Source: Planctomycetaceae bacterium (GTDB taxonomy: Bacteria; Planctomycetota; Planctomycetia; Pirellulales; UBA1268). From it: DNA of 11,506 nt. The stretch spans positions 1 to 11,506 of the forward strand of contig CANHYS010000027.1 of NCBI GenBank assembly GCA_947464585.1, read 5' to 3'. The notes below the pieces were generated by a model. That model had not been told where the DNA came from, ran no database searches, and saw nothing but the letters and a program-made list of their open reading frames with translations. Position 1 is the first letter of the stretch. Each line of letters opens with the position of its first letter. A program made the translations under genes and the position numbers. Shown here one piece after another: positions 1-6,496 of the stretch.

Positions 1-48
1 GAAGAGAAGGCCTCCTTCAAGGCCGAGGGCATTCCCTTTTACTTCTGA
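1..48 (+). CDS. C-terminal end of an upstream gene (partial)
   Basis: The first 48 bases read as fifteen codons ending in FKAEGIPFYF and a TGA stop, in a frame open from the window edge. The next gene, an amino-acid-type ABC permease, starts six bases after this stop, so the two are very likely in one operon. In such operons the gene before the permease is often the periplasmic solute-binding protein, and that is the best guess here. Fifteen residues contain no diagnostic motif, so the identity rests on position only. Confidence refers to there being a real coding end, not to the product. Confidence 0.55.
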   Translation, partial: EEKASFKAEGIPFYF

Positions 49-54
49 CCCCCA

Positions 55-789
55 ATGCCACGCTGGCTCGCCCATACGATCGTCGTCGTCCTGTTCGCGG
101 CGCTCATCGCGCTGGCGTTCTCGCGGGTGAACTATGCCTGGAACTGGGCGGGTGTCTGGGAATACCGCCAGAAGCTGCTGCAGGGCTTCGGTGTCACCGT
201 CGCCCTCAGTCTGACCTCGCTGATCGTCAGCACCCTGATCGGCATGCTGGCGGCGCTGCTCTTGGGATCGAAAAACCCTCTGCTGGAAGCGGTGGGCCGC
301 GTGTATGTCGAGCTGATCCGCGGCACGCCGCTGCTCGTGCAACTGCTGATCGGTTTCTACGTGGTGGCAAGCGCCGTCGGCCTGGACAACCGGTATGTCG
401 TCGGCGTGCTCCTGCTCTCGCTTTTCAGTGGCGCCTACATGGCGGAGATCTTCCGCGGTGGCCTGGCCGCCATCCCGCAGACGCAGCGTGATTCCGCGCG
501 GGCCATCGGTCTCACGCCCTGGCAGTCGTTCCGGCTCGTGATCCTGCCGCAGGCGATCCGCCTCGTGCTGCCCGCCGTGGCGGGCCAGTTCGTGTCGCTC
601 ATCAAGGATTCGTCGCTGCTCTCGGTGATCGCGGTCTCGGAATTCACGCTCGCCGCCCAGGAGGTGAATTCGTTCACCTACTCCACGCTCGAAAGCTATC
701 TGCCCCTGGCCGCCGGCTACCTGCTGCTTACGCTTCCCCTCTCGGCCGTGTCGCGGCTGCTCGAGCGCCGCTATCGGTATGAGGCGTGA
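55..789 (+). CDS. Amino-acid-type ABC transporter permease (HisM/GlnP family)
   Basis: This 244-residue inner-membrane protein belongs to the permease family of polar amino acid importers. It has about five hydrophobic segments, beginning with one near residues 8-22 and a second around 47-70. The segment ELIRGTPLLVQL (86-97) is typical of the family. The EAA loop, which docks on the ATPase, lies at about 147-170 and contains ARAIGLTPWQSFRLVILPQ. The length is normal for the family. The ATG at 55 is six bases after the preceding stop; no clear Shine-Dalgarno sequence is visible, but the hydrophobic N-terminus fits this start. The ATPase gene follows 28 bases downstream, giving a permease/ATPase pair. 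The substrate cannot be read from the sequence; an amino acid or similar small polar solute is the family expectation. Confidence 0.93.
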   Translation: MPRWLAHTIVVVLFAALIALAFSRVNYAWNWAGVWEYRQKLLQGFGVTVALSLTSLIVSTLIGMLAALLLGSKNPLLEAVGRVYVELIRGTPLLVQLLIGFYVVASAVGLDNRYVVGVLLLSLFSGAYMAEIFRGGLAAIPQTQRDSARAIGLTPWQSFRLVILPQAIRLVLPAVAGQFVSLIKDSSLLSVIAVSEFTLAAQEVNSFTYSTLESYLPLAAGYLLLTLPLSAVSRLLERRYRYEA

Positions 790-817
790 AGGCCAGAAAG
801 CATGAAGATCGTGCATC

Positions 818-1546
818 ATGAATCTTGAGATCAGCGGCCTCTCGCAGCGTTTCGGTGCGACCACCGTGCTCGACAGCTTGGACCTGCGCACAGGCGATGT
901 GCGGTCGCTCGTGCTCGTGGGTCCTTCGGGGGGTGGCAAGTCGACGCTGCTGCGGATCCTGGCAGGACTCGACTTGCCGGTGGCCGGCAGCGTGGCCTTC
1001 GACGGCGTAACGCTCCCGCGGGATGAGCCGTCGCTGCGTGCCTATCGACGGACGGTGGGCACGGTCTTTCAGGCCTACAACCTGTTTCCCCATCTGACCG
1101 CGATGGACAATCTGCTCCTGCCGCTCGTGCACGTGCACGGCCTGTCGGAGTCGGAGGCGCGGGCTCGCGTCAGGGAGCCGCTGGAGCGGTTTCATCTTGC
1201 CGAACACGCTTCGAAGCGTCCTGCCGAACTCTCCGGCGGTCAGAAGCAGCGGATCGCCATCCTCCGGGCGCTCGTCGTGCAGCCGAAGCGACTGTTTCTC
1301 GACGAGCCCACCTCCGCACTCGATCCGGAGATGACGGCCGAAGTGCTGGAGATGATCGGTGAGTTGAAGGATCTGGGCACGCAGTTCGTGCTGGTTACCC
1401 ACGAGATGGGATTTGCGCGCCGCGTGGCCGATCTCGTGGCATTCGTCGGCGACGGGCGGGTGCTCGCCCACGGTCCGCCGGGCGAGATCATCGACCGTTG
1501 CGACGTGCCGCGGGTGCGCAGCTTCTTCGCGAGAATTCTTCCATAG
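818..1546 (+). CDS. Amino-acid-type ABC transporter ATP-binding protein (GlnQ/HisP family)
   Basis: This 242-residue cytoplasmic ATPase powers the permease encoded just upstream. All ABC motifs are visible: Walker A GPSGGGKS at 35-42, Q-loop FQAYN at 84-88, signature LSGGQ at 138-142, Walker B RLFLDEP at 158-164, D-loop SALD at 166-169 and the switch histidine in VTHEMGFA (H195). The VTHEMGFA motif and the length are typical of the polar amino acid subfamily. The ATG at 818 gives the usual N-terminus, but no strong ribosome site precedes it. An eight-codon reading frame (802-828) starts just upstream and overlaps this start, so translation could be coupled to it. The gene ends with TAG 20 bases before the next start. 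Function is confident; substrate is unknown. Confidence 0.95.
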   Translation: MNLEISGLSQRFGATTVLDSLDLRTGDVRSLVLVGPSGGGKSTLLRILAGLDLPVAGSVAFDGVTLPRDEPSLRAYRRTVGTVFQAYNLFPHLTAMDNLLLPLVHVHGLSESEARARVREPLERFHLAEHASKRPAELSGGQKQRIAILRALVVQPKRLFLDEPTSALDPEMTAEVLEMIGELKDLGTQFVLVTHEMGFARRVADLVAFVGDGRVLAHGPPGEIIDRCDVPRVRSFFARILP

Positions 1547-1566
1547 TTTTTCCAAAAAGGAAGAGT
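1537..1566 (+). promoter_or_regulatory. AT-rich ribosome binding site with two alternative hairpins
   Basis: The Shine-Dalgarno-like AAGGAAGAG directly before the ATG at 1567 is one of the best ribosome sites in the window and decides that start. Its GGAAGA (1559-1564) is the exact reverse complement of TCTTCC at 1537-1542. Its GGAA (1559-1562) is also complementary to TTCC at 1550-1553 with an AAAAA loop. The two pairings are mutually exclusive and both would hide the ribosome site. The stems are short, so a regulatory role is only a possibility. Confidence 0.5.
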
Positions 1567-2580
1567 ATGCAGCCAGAGCGAGACCAACCTATGACCCACC
1601 CACACGAGCCGATCGATACGTCGCGGCAGGCATTTCTCGGTTCGCTGATCGCCGATGCCGTGGCAATGCCGGTGCACTGGTACTACGACCGTCAGGCGCT
1701 GGCCCGCGATTACGGCACGATCACCGACTATCTCGCTCCGAAGAATCCCCATCCCGACAGCATCCTCTGGCGATCGAGCTACACCGCTGCCAGCCCGAAG
1801 ACCGACATCCTCCGCGAACAGGCTGCATACTGGGGCCAGCGTGGCATTCACTACCACCAGTTCCTCGCCGCGGGGGAGAACACGCTCAACCAACAGCTGG
1901 CCGTCGAGCTCTTCGAAATGGTTCGCCGGGATCGCGACTACGATCCCGAGCGCTGGCTCGACCGCTACACCGCCTTCATGCTCGCGGCCGGCAAGCACCG
2001 CGACACGTACGTCGAGGAATACCACCGCGACTTCTTCACGAACCTGGCCGCTGATCGCAAGCCGATCAACTGCGGTGTGCGGGACGTGCATATCGGAGGG
2101 CTCGTGCCCGTGCCCGCCCTCGTCGCGGCGTTCGGACCCCGCCATCCGGATTTGCGACGGATCGTGCGGCTCCATGTCCGCCTGACGCACAAGGACGACG
2201 AGGTGCTCGATGCGGCCGACACGCTGACGAAGATGCTGATCCACGTCTGCCAGGGGGAAGACCTCCGTACCGCGATCCTCGACCATGCCAATGGGTGGAT
2301 CTCGGCGGCCAAGGTTCGCGACTGGGAACGCCACCCCGACGACGTGGTTGTGGGAAGGGTCTTGAGCCCGGCCTGCTACATCACCGATGCCTTCCCGGCG
2401 GCCCTTTTCCTGGCCTGGCGGCATGCCGGCGATTTCGCGGCGGGCGTCTGCGCCAATGCGCAGGTAGGGGGCGATAACTGCCATCGGGGCGCGGTCGTGG
2501 GATCGCTCCTTGGCGCCAGCGCCCCGATTCCCCACCGGTTTCTGGAAGGCTTGCGGCTCGGTGCTAGAGTGTCGGGATAG
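1567..2580 (+). CDS. ADP-ribosylglycohydrolase-fold protein with atypical metal motifs
   Basis: This 337-residue protein resembles the DraG/ARH superfamily, whose members remove ADP-ribose from proteins or small molecules using two divalent metals. The fold is suggested by the N-terminal GSLIADAVAMPVHWYY (25-40), the helix with RLTHKDDEVLDAADTL (205-220), CYITDAFPAALFLAW (270-284) and the glycine-rich GGDNCHRGAVVGSLLGA (301-317). Canonical enzymes have a TDDT-like motif near the N-terminus and GGDTDT near the C-terminus. Here the corresponding places read GENTLN (103-108) and GGDNCH (301-306), so several acidic metal ligands are missing or replaced. It may use another metal arrangement, another substrate, or be a non-catalytic relative. 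The start at 1567 is chosen because AAGGAAGAG precedes it at good distance; an ATG at 1591 is an alternative. The gene lies 20 bases after the ATPase gene and 49 before ovoA. Confidence 0.8.
   Translation: MQPERDQPMTHPHEPIDTSRQAFLGSLIADAVAMPVHWYYDRQALARDYGTITDYLAPKNPHPDSILWRSSYTAASPKTDILREQAAYWGQRGIHYHQFLAAGENTLNQQLAVELFEMVRRDRDYDPERWLDRYTAFMLAAGKHRDTYVEEYHRDFFTNLAADRKPINCGVRDVHIGGLVPVPALVAAFGPRHPDLRRIVRLHVRLTHKDDEVLDAADTLTKMLIHVCQGEDLRTAILDHANGWISAAKVRDWERHPDDVVVGRVLSPACYITDAFPAALFLAWRHAGDFAAGVCANAQVGGDNCHRGAVVGSLLGASAPIPHRFLEGLRLGARVSG
2565..2570 (+). promoter_or_regulatory. Candidate -10 element upstream of ovoA
   Basis: TGC-TAGAGT forms an extended -10-like element inside the last codons of the glycohydrolase gene. 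Transcription from it would start near 2577, placing the 2580-2619 direct repeat at the very beginning of the transcript. No good -35 hexamer is seen at 16-18 bp. The same GCTA core occurs before the 4963 and 9644 genes, which supports it modestly. ovoA may instead, or also, be read through from the upstream genes. Confidence 0.35.
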
Positions 2581-2619
2581 ATTTTTCCTACCCCGGTAAT
2601 CGATTTTTCCTACCCCGGT
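2580..2619 (+). repeat. Exact 18-bp direct repeat, two copies, 22-bp period
   Basis: GATTTTTCCTACCCCGGT occurs at 2580-2597 and again at 2602-2619, with four unlike bases between. The first copy begins on the last base of the glycohydrolase stop codon and the second ends 10 bases before the ATG of ovoA. Each copy holds a T5 tract and a small dyad, ACC-CC-GGT. The 22-bp period is close to two helical turns, so two protein units could bind side by side on one DNA face. It could be an operator pair, a leader RNA element, or a chance local duplication. Confidence 0.9.
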
Positions 2620-2629
2620 GCTTGCCCGA

Positions 2630-4858
2630 ATGAATCCGATCGCGTCCGCCGCCGCCCCCGCTGCCACCCATGCCCGCTTCGCGTCCCTCTCCGAGCCGCT
2701 CGTGCCGACGAAAACGGTGCTGCTGACCGCCGATCCGACGGCCGCCGACCCCGTGGCCGCCAAGCGGGCGGAGATCCGTCGCTATTACCACCAGACCAGC
2801 GAACTCTACGACCGTCTCTTCTCGCTGATCCGCGACGATGCATCGTATTACGAACGTCACGAACCGCTCCGCCACCCGCTGATCTTCTACTTCGCCCACC
2901 CCGCCGTCTTCTATGTCAACAAGCTGATCGCGGGCCGGTTCATCCCCCGCCGGCTCGACCCGCGGCTTGAGGCGATGATGGCCGTGGGCGTGGACGAGAT
3001 GTCGTGGGACGACCTCAACACCGCCCACTACGAGTGGCCTGAGGTGGCGGCCATCCGCGGCTATCGCGCCGCCCTGCGGGAAATGATCGATGACTTCATC
3101 CAGGCGATGCCGCTGGAACTGCCGATTCGGCAGGATTCGCCTGCCTGGATCATCCTCATGGGCATCGAGCACGAGCGAATCCACCTGGAAACGTCGAGCG
3201 TGATCATGCGGCTCATGCCGCTCGCTGAACTGCGGCACGGCAACGAACTGTCGTCTGAGGAGCAGTCGCTCTGGTCCACTTGCGAGAGCATCGGTCCGGC
3301 GCCGGCCAACGAATGGCTTGCGGTCGCGGCCCAGACCGTGCGGCTGGGCAAGCCCGACGACGATCAGACTTTCGGATGGGACAACGAGTACGGCATCGAA
3401 GAGGTCAGGCTCCCCGCCTTCAAGGCCGCGCGCCGGCTCGTCTCCAACGCAGAGTTTCTCGCCTTCGTCGAAGACGGGGGCTATGCCCGTGAGGAGTGGT
3501 GGGCTGAGGAGGGCCGCGGCTGGCTGCACTACACGCGGGCTGAACACCCCAAGTTTTGGGTGCGGCGCACGGGCGGGAGCGGCTACTTTCAGCGGAACCT
3601 GCTCAACGAGATGCCTCTGCCGCTCAACTGGCCCGTCGAGGTCAACTGCCTCGAGGCGCAGGCCTACTGCGCCTGGCTGGCTGCCCGCACGGGGGAAAAC
3701 GTCCAACTGCCGACCGAGCCACACTGGTATGCCCTGCGTCACACGCTGCCGTCGGCGGTCTCCGCCGACCAGCCGGACTGGAAGCGGGCACCGGGCAACA
3801 TCAATCTGGAGCACGGGGCGTCGAGCATGCCGGTCGATGCCTTTCCGCAGGGAGAATTCTGCGACGTTATCGGCAACGTCTGGCAGTGGACTCGCACGCC
3901 GATCATGCCCTTCAAGGGGTTCGAGGTGCATCCGCTCTACGACGATTTCTCGGTGCCGACCTTCGACGGCCGCCACAACCTGATCAAGGGTGGTTCATGG
4001 ATCTCGACGGGCAACGAGGCGCTCGCCAGTGCCCGCTATGCCTTCCGCCGCCACTTCTTCCAGCATGCTGGGTTTCGCACGATTCTCGAGGAACCGGGGA
4101 GCGAGGCGGTGACCGAGGGGTCGCGGCTCTATGAGACTGACCAACTCGTCACCCAGTATCTCGAATTCCACTTCGGTCCAGAAGCCTTGGGGGTGCCCAA
4201 CTTCCCGCGGGCCTGCGTGGAGGCGGCCGTGCGGCATGTGCCGGAGGACCGCCGCCGGAAGTGCCTCGACATCGGCTGCTCCGTCGGAAGGTCGGCGTTT
4301 GAATTCGCCCGCTTCTTCCAGCATGTCGACGCCGTCGACTTCTCGGCCCGGTTCATCCAGTCGGGCGTGCGGCTGCAGCAGGGCAGCGACCTGATCTACG
4401 AGATTCCGACCGAGGGCGAACTCACGCTCTCGCGGACCATCTCTCTCGACCGAATGGGGCTTGAGGAAGTCGGCTCGAGGGTGCTCTTCATGCAGGGGGA
4501 TGCCTGCAACCTCAAGACGATCTACGCTGGCTACGATCTCGTCTTCGCCGGCAACCTCATCGACCGGCTCTACGATCCCGCCCTGTTTCTCGACGGGATC
4601 GCGGCACGGATCCCGGCGGGGGGGCTGCTCGTGATCACCTCCCCCTACACATGGCTCGAGGAGTACACGCCGAAGGCCAAATGGATCGGTGGCCGGCGTG
4701 AACATGGCGAGCCGCTCACCACGCTGATGGGACTTACGCGGTCGCTCGAGCCGAGGTTTTCCCTGGTGCACCGCGAGGATGTCCCGTTCGTGATCAGGGA
4801 GACGGCGCGGAAACACCAGCATTCGGTGGCGGAGATGACGGTCTGGCGCCGCAATTGA
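2630..4858 (+). CDS. ovoA: OvoA: 5-histidylcysteine sulfoxide synthase / 4-mercaptohistidine N1-methyltransferase
   Basis: This 742-residue enzyme performs the first and last steps of ovothiol A synthesis. It couples histidine to cysteine with oxygen at a non-haem iron, and later N-methylates 5-thiohistidine with S-adenosylmethionine. The N-terminal DinB-like part (about 48-200) has the iron ligands in FAHP (H90) and in HERIHLE (H181, H185; HX3HXE). The formylglycine-enzyme-like middle spans about 235-485, with NVQLPTEPHWYALRH (357-371), GNVWQW (415-420), IKGGSW (452-457) and RYAFRRHF (469-476). The C-terminal methyltransferase (about 500-742) has CLDIGCSVGRSAFEFA (545-560) as its SAM loop. 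Length and domain order match OvoA and not EgtB, which lacks the methyltransferase. The ATG at 2630 is preferred; a GTG at 2618 in frame would add four residues but overlaps the repeat. No lyase partner (OvoB) is seen nearby. Confidence 0.95.
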   Translation: MNPIASAAAPAATHARFASLSEPLVPTKTVLLTADPTAADPVAAKRAEIRRYYHQTSELYDRLFSLIRDDASYYERHEPLRHPLIFYFAHPAVFYVNKLIAGRFIPRRLDPRLEAMMAVGVDEMSWDDLNTAHYEWPEVAAIRGYRAALREMIDDFIQAMPLELPIRQDSPAWIILMGIEHERIHLETSSVIMRLMPLAELRHGNELSSEEQSLWSTCESIGPAPANEWLAVAAQTVRLGKPDDDQTFGWDNEYGIEEVRLPAFKAARRLVSNAEFLAFVEDGGYAREEWWAEEGRGWLHYTRAEHPKFWVRRTGGSGYFQRNLLNEMPLPLNWPVEVNCLEAQAYCAWLAARTGENVQLPTEPHWYALRHTLPSAVSADQPDWKRAPGNINLEHGASSMPVDAFPQGEFCDVIGNVWQWTRTPIMPFKGFEVHPLYDDFSVPTFDGRHNLIKGGSWISTGNEALASARYAFRRHFFQHAGFRTILEEPGSEAVTEGSRLYETDQLVTQYLEFHFGPEALGVPNFPRACVEAAVRHVPEDRRRKCLDIGCSVGRSAFEFARFFQHVDAVDFSARFIQSGVRLQQGSDLIYEIPTEGELTLSRTISLDRMGLEEVGSRVLFMQGDACNLKTIYAGYDLVFAGNLIDRLYDPALFLDGIAARIPAGGLLVITSPYTWLEEYTPKAKWIGGRREHGEPLTTLMGLTRSLEPRFSLVHREDVPFVIRETARKHQHSVAEMTVWRRN

Positions 4859-4884
4859 GCGGGGCACGCCGGGTGTGCTAGCAT
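4855..4884 (+). promoter_or_regulatory. Candidate sigma-70-type promoter for the 4963 gene
   Basis: TTGAGC (4855-4860), overlapping the ovoA stop codon, is followed after 18 bp by TAGCAT (4879-4884), which is preceded by TGC as in extended -10 promoters. A transcript would begin near 4891 and carry a leader of about 70 bases. This is the best-formed plus-strand promoter in the window and suggests that the 4963 gene is a separate transcription unit. No terminator is visible after ovoA. Confidence 0.5.
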
Positions 4885-4962
4885 CGGTCTCGGAGGGCGG
4901 TGCCCAGGAAATGCTCTCGGGCCGCCTCCAGTCACGCAGCCCTTCCTTGCGGCGGATGGATC

Positions 4963-6486
4963 ATGCCGACAGACGCTCCTTTCGATCCCTGTAGACAGTG
5001 GCTCGGCATCGATGCGGTTGATCTGGGGAATGCCCGCCTTGTGCTGGGCGTGTCGCCGCAAGAGGCCGATCCGTTGGTTGTCCGGCGGGCAGCCGAAGCC
5101 CGCCTGAATCTGCTGCGTGCTATTTCACCGGGCCCGTTCGCGATGGCACGGGCAGGTCTCATCAAGCGGGTTGAGGAGGCACGGGAGAAGCTGCTCGCGG
5201 AGATCGCCGCCATCCCGCCGCGGCCCCAGACCGGCGCCGCTGTCGCGTTTGCCATGCCCACGCCGCCATCGCAGAGGGCCGCTCCTCCGGCTGCCGTGCC
5301 GGCGATGCCGAAGGGACAGGGAGTGGTTCCTGGCGTGCCGCCCATCGTGCCGGCTGCCGGGCCCCCTGTGCCGCCGCCGGTGCCTGGTGGGGCGTTTCCA
5401 AGCGATGGCGGTGGTGTCGAGGCGATCGCCATCCGCACGACGGTGTATCGGAAGAAGACCCCGGTGGCAGGCATCGCCCTGACGGTGCTGGCGCTCTCCG
5501 GCTTGGCCGGCTGGCTCGTCTACTACAGCGCCTATGGGAAGCTCAAGGATGGAAAGCCAAAGAATCCGAAGTCTGTCGAGCGCCAGTCAGCTCAGGTCGA
5601 GCCGACGGCTGACCCTGTCAGACCTCCGCAGAGGATGGCGCGACGTGCCGACAAAGACGACGACGCTCCGGTCAATCCCGCATCCGATCGCGCCGTGTCG
5701 ACGAGCAAGCCACCGTCGCCAAGAACGGAACGTACTCGGCCGTCGCGGCCCAAACCAGAGCCCGAAGACGAGCCAATGCCTGCAGAGGAGTCAGAGGAGG
5801 CAGGAAAGATGGAGGCTGCCGTGCCTCCGCCAAAGCCAATGCGCAAGCCCGCGAGCGAAATGCCGGCTGAGATGAAGCCGGCTGAGATGAAGGGTGTCGC
5901 TGAAAAGCCAGAAGACGACAAGCCTGCCGATGACCCGCCTGCCGAAGCGATGGCAAAAGAAGACAGCCGACTCGACGCCACGCTCGCAGAGACGCTCGAA
6001 TCGCTGCGACGCCAGGAAGACGACACCGTCACGCGGCTGTTGGCGATGGCGTCCAAGCAGGCGGGCGGCGACGACGCCAAGGAGCGTGTGGCCAGTTGGA
6101 AGCTTCTGGCCACGTATTACAAGGGGTTCCTCGACTTTCGCGAGAAGGCCCTGTCCGCGGTGAAACCGGGCGACGAATATGACGTCAAAAATCAGAAGGT
6201 CGGCGTGGTGGAAGTGGATGACGAGAAGTTCATCTATCGTGTCGCTGGTGGCAACAAGACGGTTCCCCGCGACAAGATCCCGGCTGGCATCGTGCTGGCG
6301 ATCGTGATGCAGTGGTTCGACGAAAATCCAGCCAACGATCTCTACATCGGCGCCTATCATCTCGCGAAGCCCGAGCCCGACCCGGAGCGGGCCCGCGAGC
6401 ATTGGGAGCAGGCCCTCGCTGCGGGGGCGGATGCTTCCGGCCTGCTGCCCCTGCTCGACGATCCGGTGTTTGCCAGGTCTGAGTAG
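4963..6486 (+). CDS. Planctomycete-type single-pass membrane protein of unknown function
   Basis: I do not recognise a function for this 507-residue protein. Residues 10-85 (WLGID...RLVLGV...ADPLVVRRAAEARLNLLRA) resemble a J-like module frequent in planctomycete proteins, here in a divergent form. A Pro/Ala/Gly-rich linker (about 86-150) leads to one membrane helix (about 168-188). Then comes a highly charged Lys/Pro/Glu stretch (about 193-335) with a small tandem repeat. The C-terminal part (about 336-507) is helical with a short beta-rich section around 402-440, and ends in PERAREHWEQAL...LLPLLDDPVF, which recalls a TPR-like helix pair. The N-terminal part is probably cytoplasmic and the C-terminal part outside. 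The ATG at 4963 follows GGATGGA; a GTG at 4900 in frame would add 21 unlike residues. It stands alone, convergent with the next gene 10 bp away. Confidence 0.8.
   Translation: MPTDAPFDPCRQWLGIDAVDLGNARLVLGVSPQEADPLVVRRAAEARLNLLRAISPGPFAMARAGLIKRVEEAREKLLAEIAAIPPRPQTGAAVAFAMPTPPSQRAAPPAAVPAMPKGQGVVPGVPPIVPAAGPPVPPPVPGGAFPSDGGGVEAIAIRTTVYRKKTPVAGIALTVLALSGLAGWLVYYSAYGKLKDGKPKNPKSVERQSAQVEPTADPVRPPQRMARRADKDDDAPVNPASDRAVSTSKPPSPRTERTRPSRPKPEPEDEPMPAEESEEAGKMEAAVPPPKPMRKPASEMPAEMKPAEMKGVAEKPEDDKPADDPPAEAMAKEDSRLDATLAETLESLRRQEDDTVTRLLAMASKQAGGDDAKERVASWKLLATYYKGFLDFREKALSAVKPGDEYDVKNQKVGVVEVDDEKFIYRVAGGNKTVPRDKIPAGIVLAIVMQWFDENPANDLYIGAYHLAKPEPDPERAREHWEQALAAGADASGLLPLLDDPVFARSE
5862..5891 (+). 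repeat. 15-bp tandem repeat inside the 4963 gene
   Basis: GCCGGCTGAGATGAA is repeated exactly, end to end, at 5862-5876 and 5877-5891. It encodes PAEMK twice in the charged region after the membrane helix. Such in-frame repeats in low-complexity linkers tend to vary in copy number between strains; here there are two copies. Confidence 0.85.
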
Positions 6487-6496
6487 GGTCCTCCGC

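Noticed and set aside
802..828. An eight-codon open frame overlapping the start of the amino acid ABC ATPase gene.
   Set aside because: Short frames like this are common by chance, and it has no strong ribosome site. It is noted only as a possible coupling element.
2580..2619. The two repeats with T tracts considered as the start of a CRISPR array or as an intrinsic terminator.
   Set aside because: Only two copies with a 4-base spacer exist, with no further units, and no GC-rich stem precedes the T tracts.
1240..2763. A 507-codon open frame on the minus strand across the ATPase, glycohydrolase and ovoA start.
   Set aside because: It is antisense to well-supported genes, its composition is Arg/His/Glu-rich low complexity, and it has no recognisable domain. 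Long antisense frames are expected at this GC content.
2588..3976. A 462-codon minus-strand open frame opposite ovoA.
   Set aside because: It mirrors the codon pattern of ovoA, lacks motifs, and has no ribosome site; it is a shadow of the plus-strand gene.
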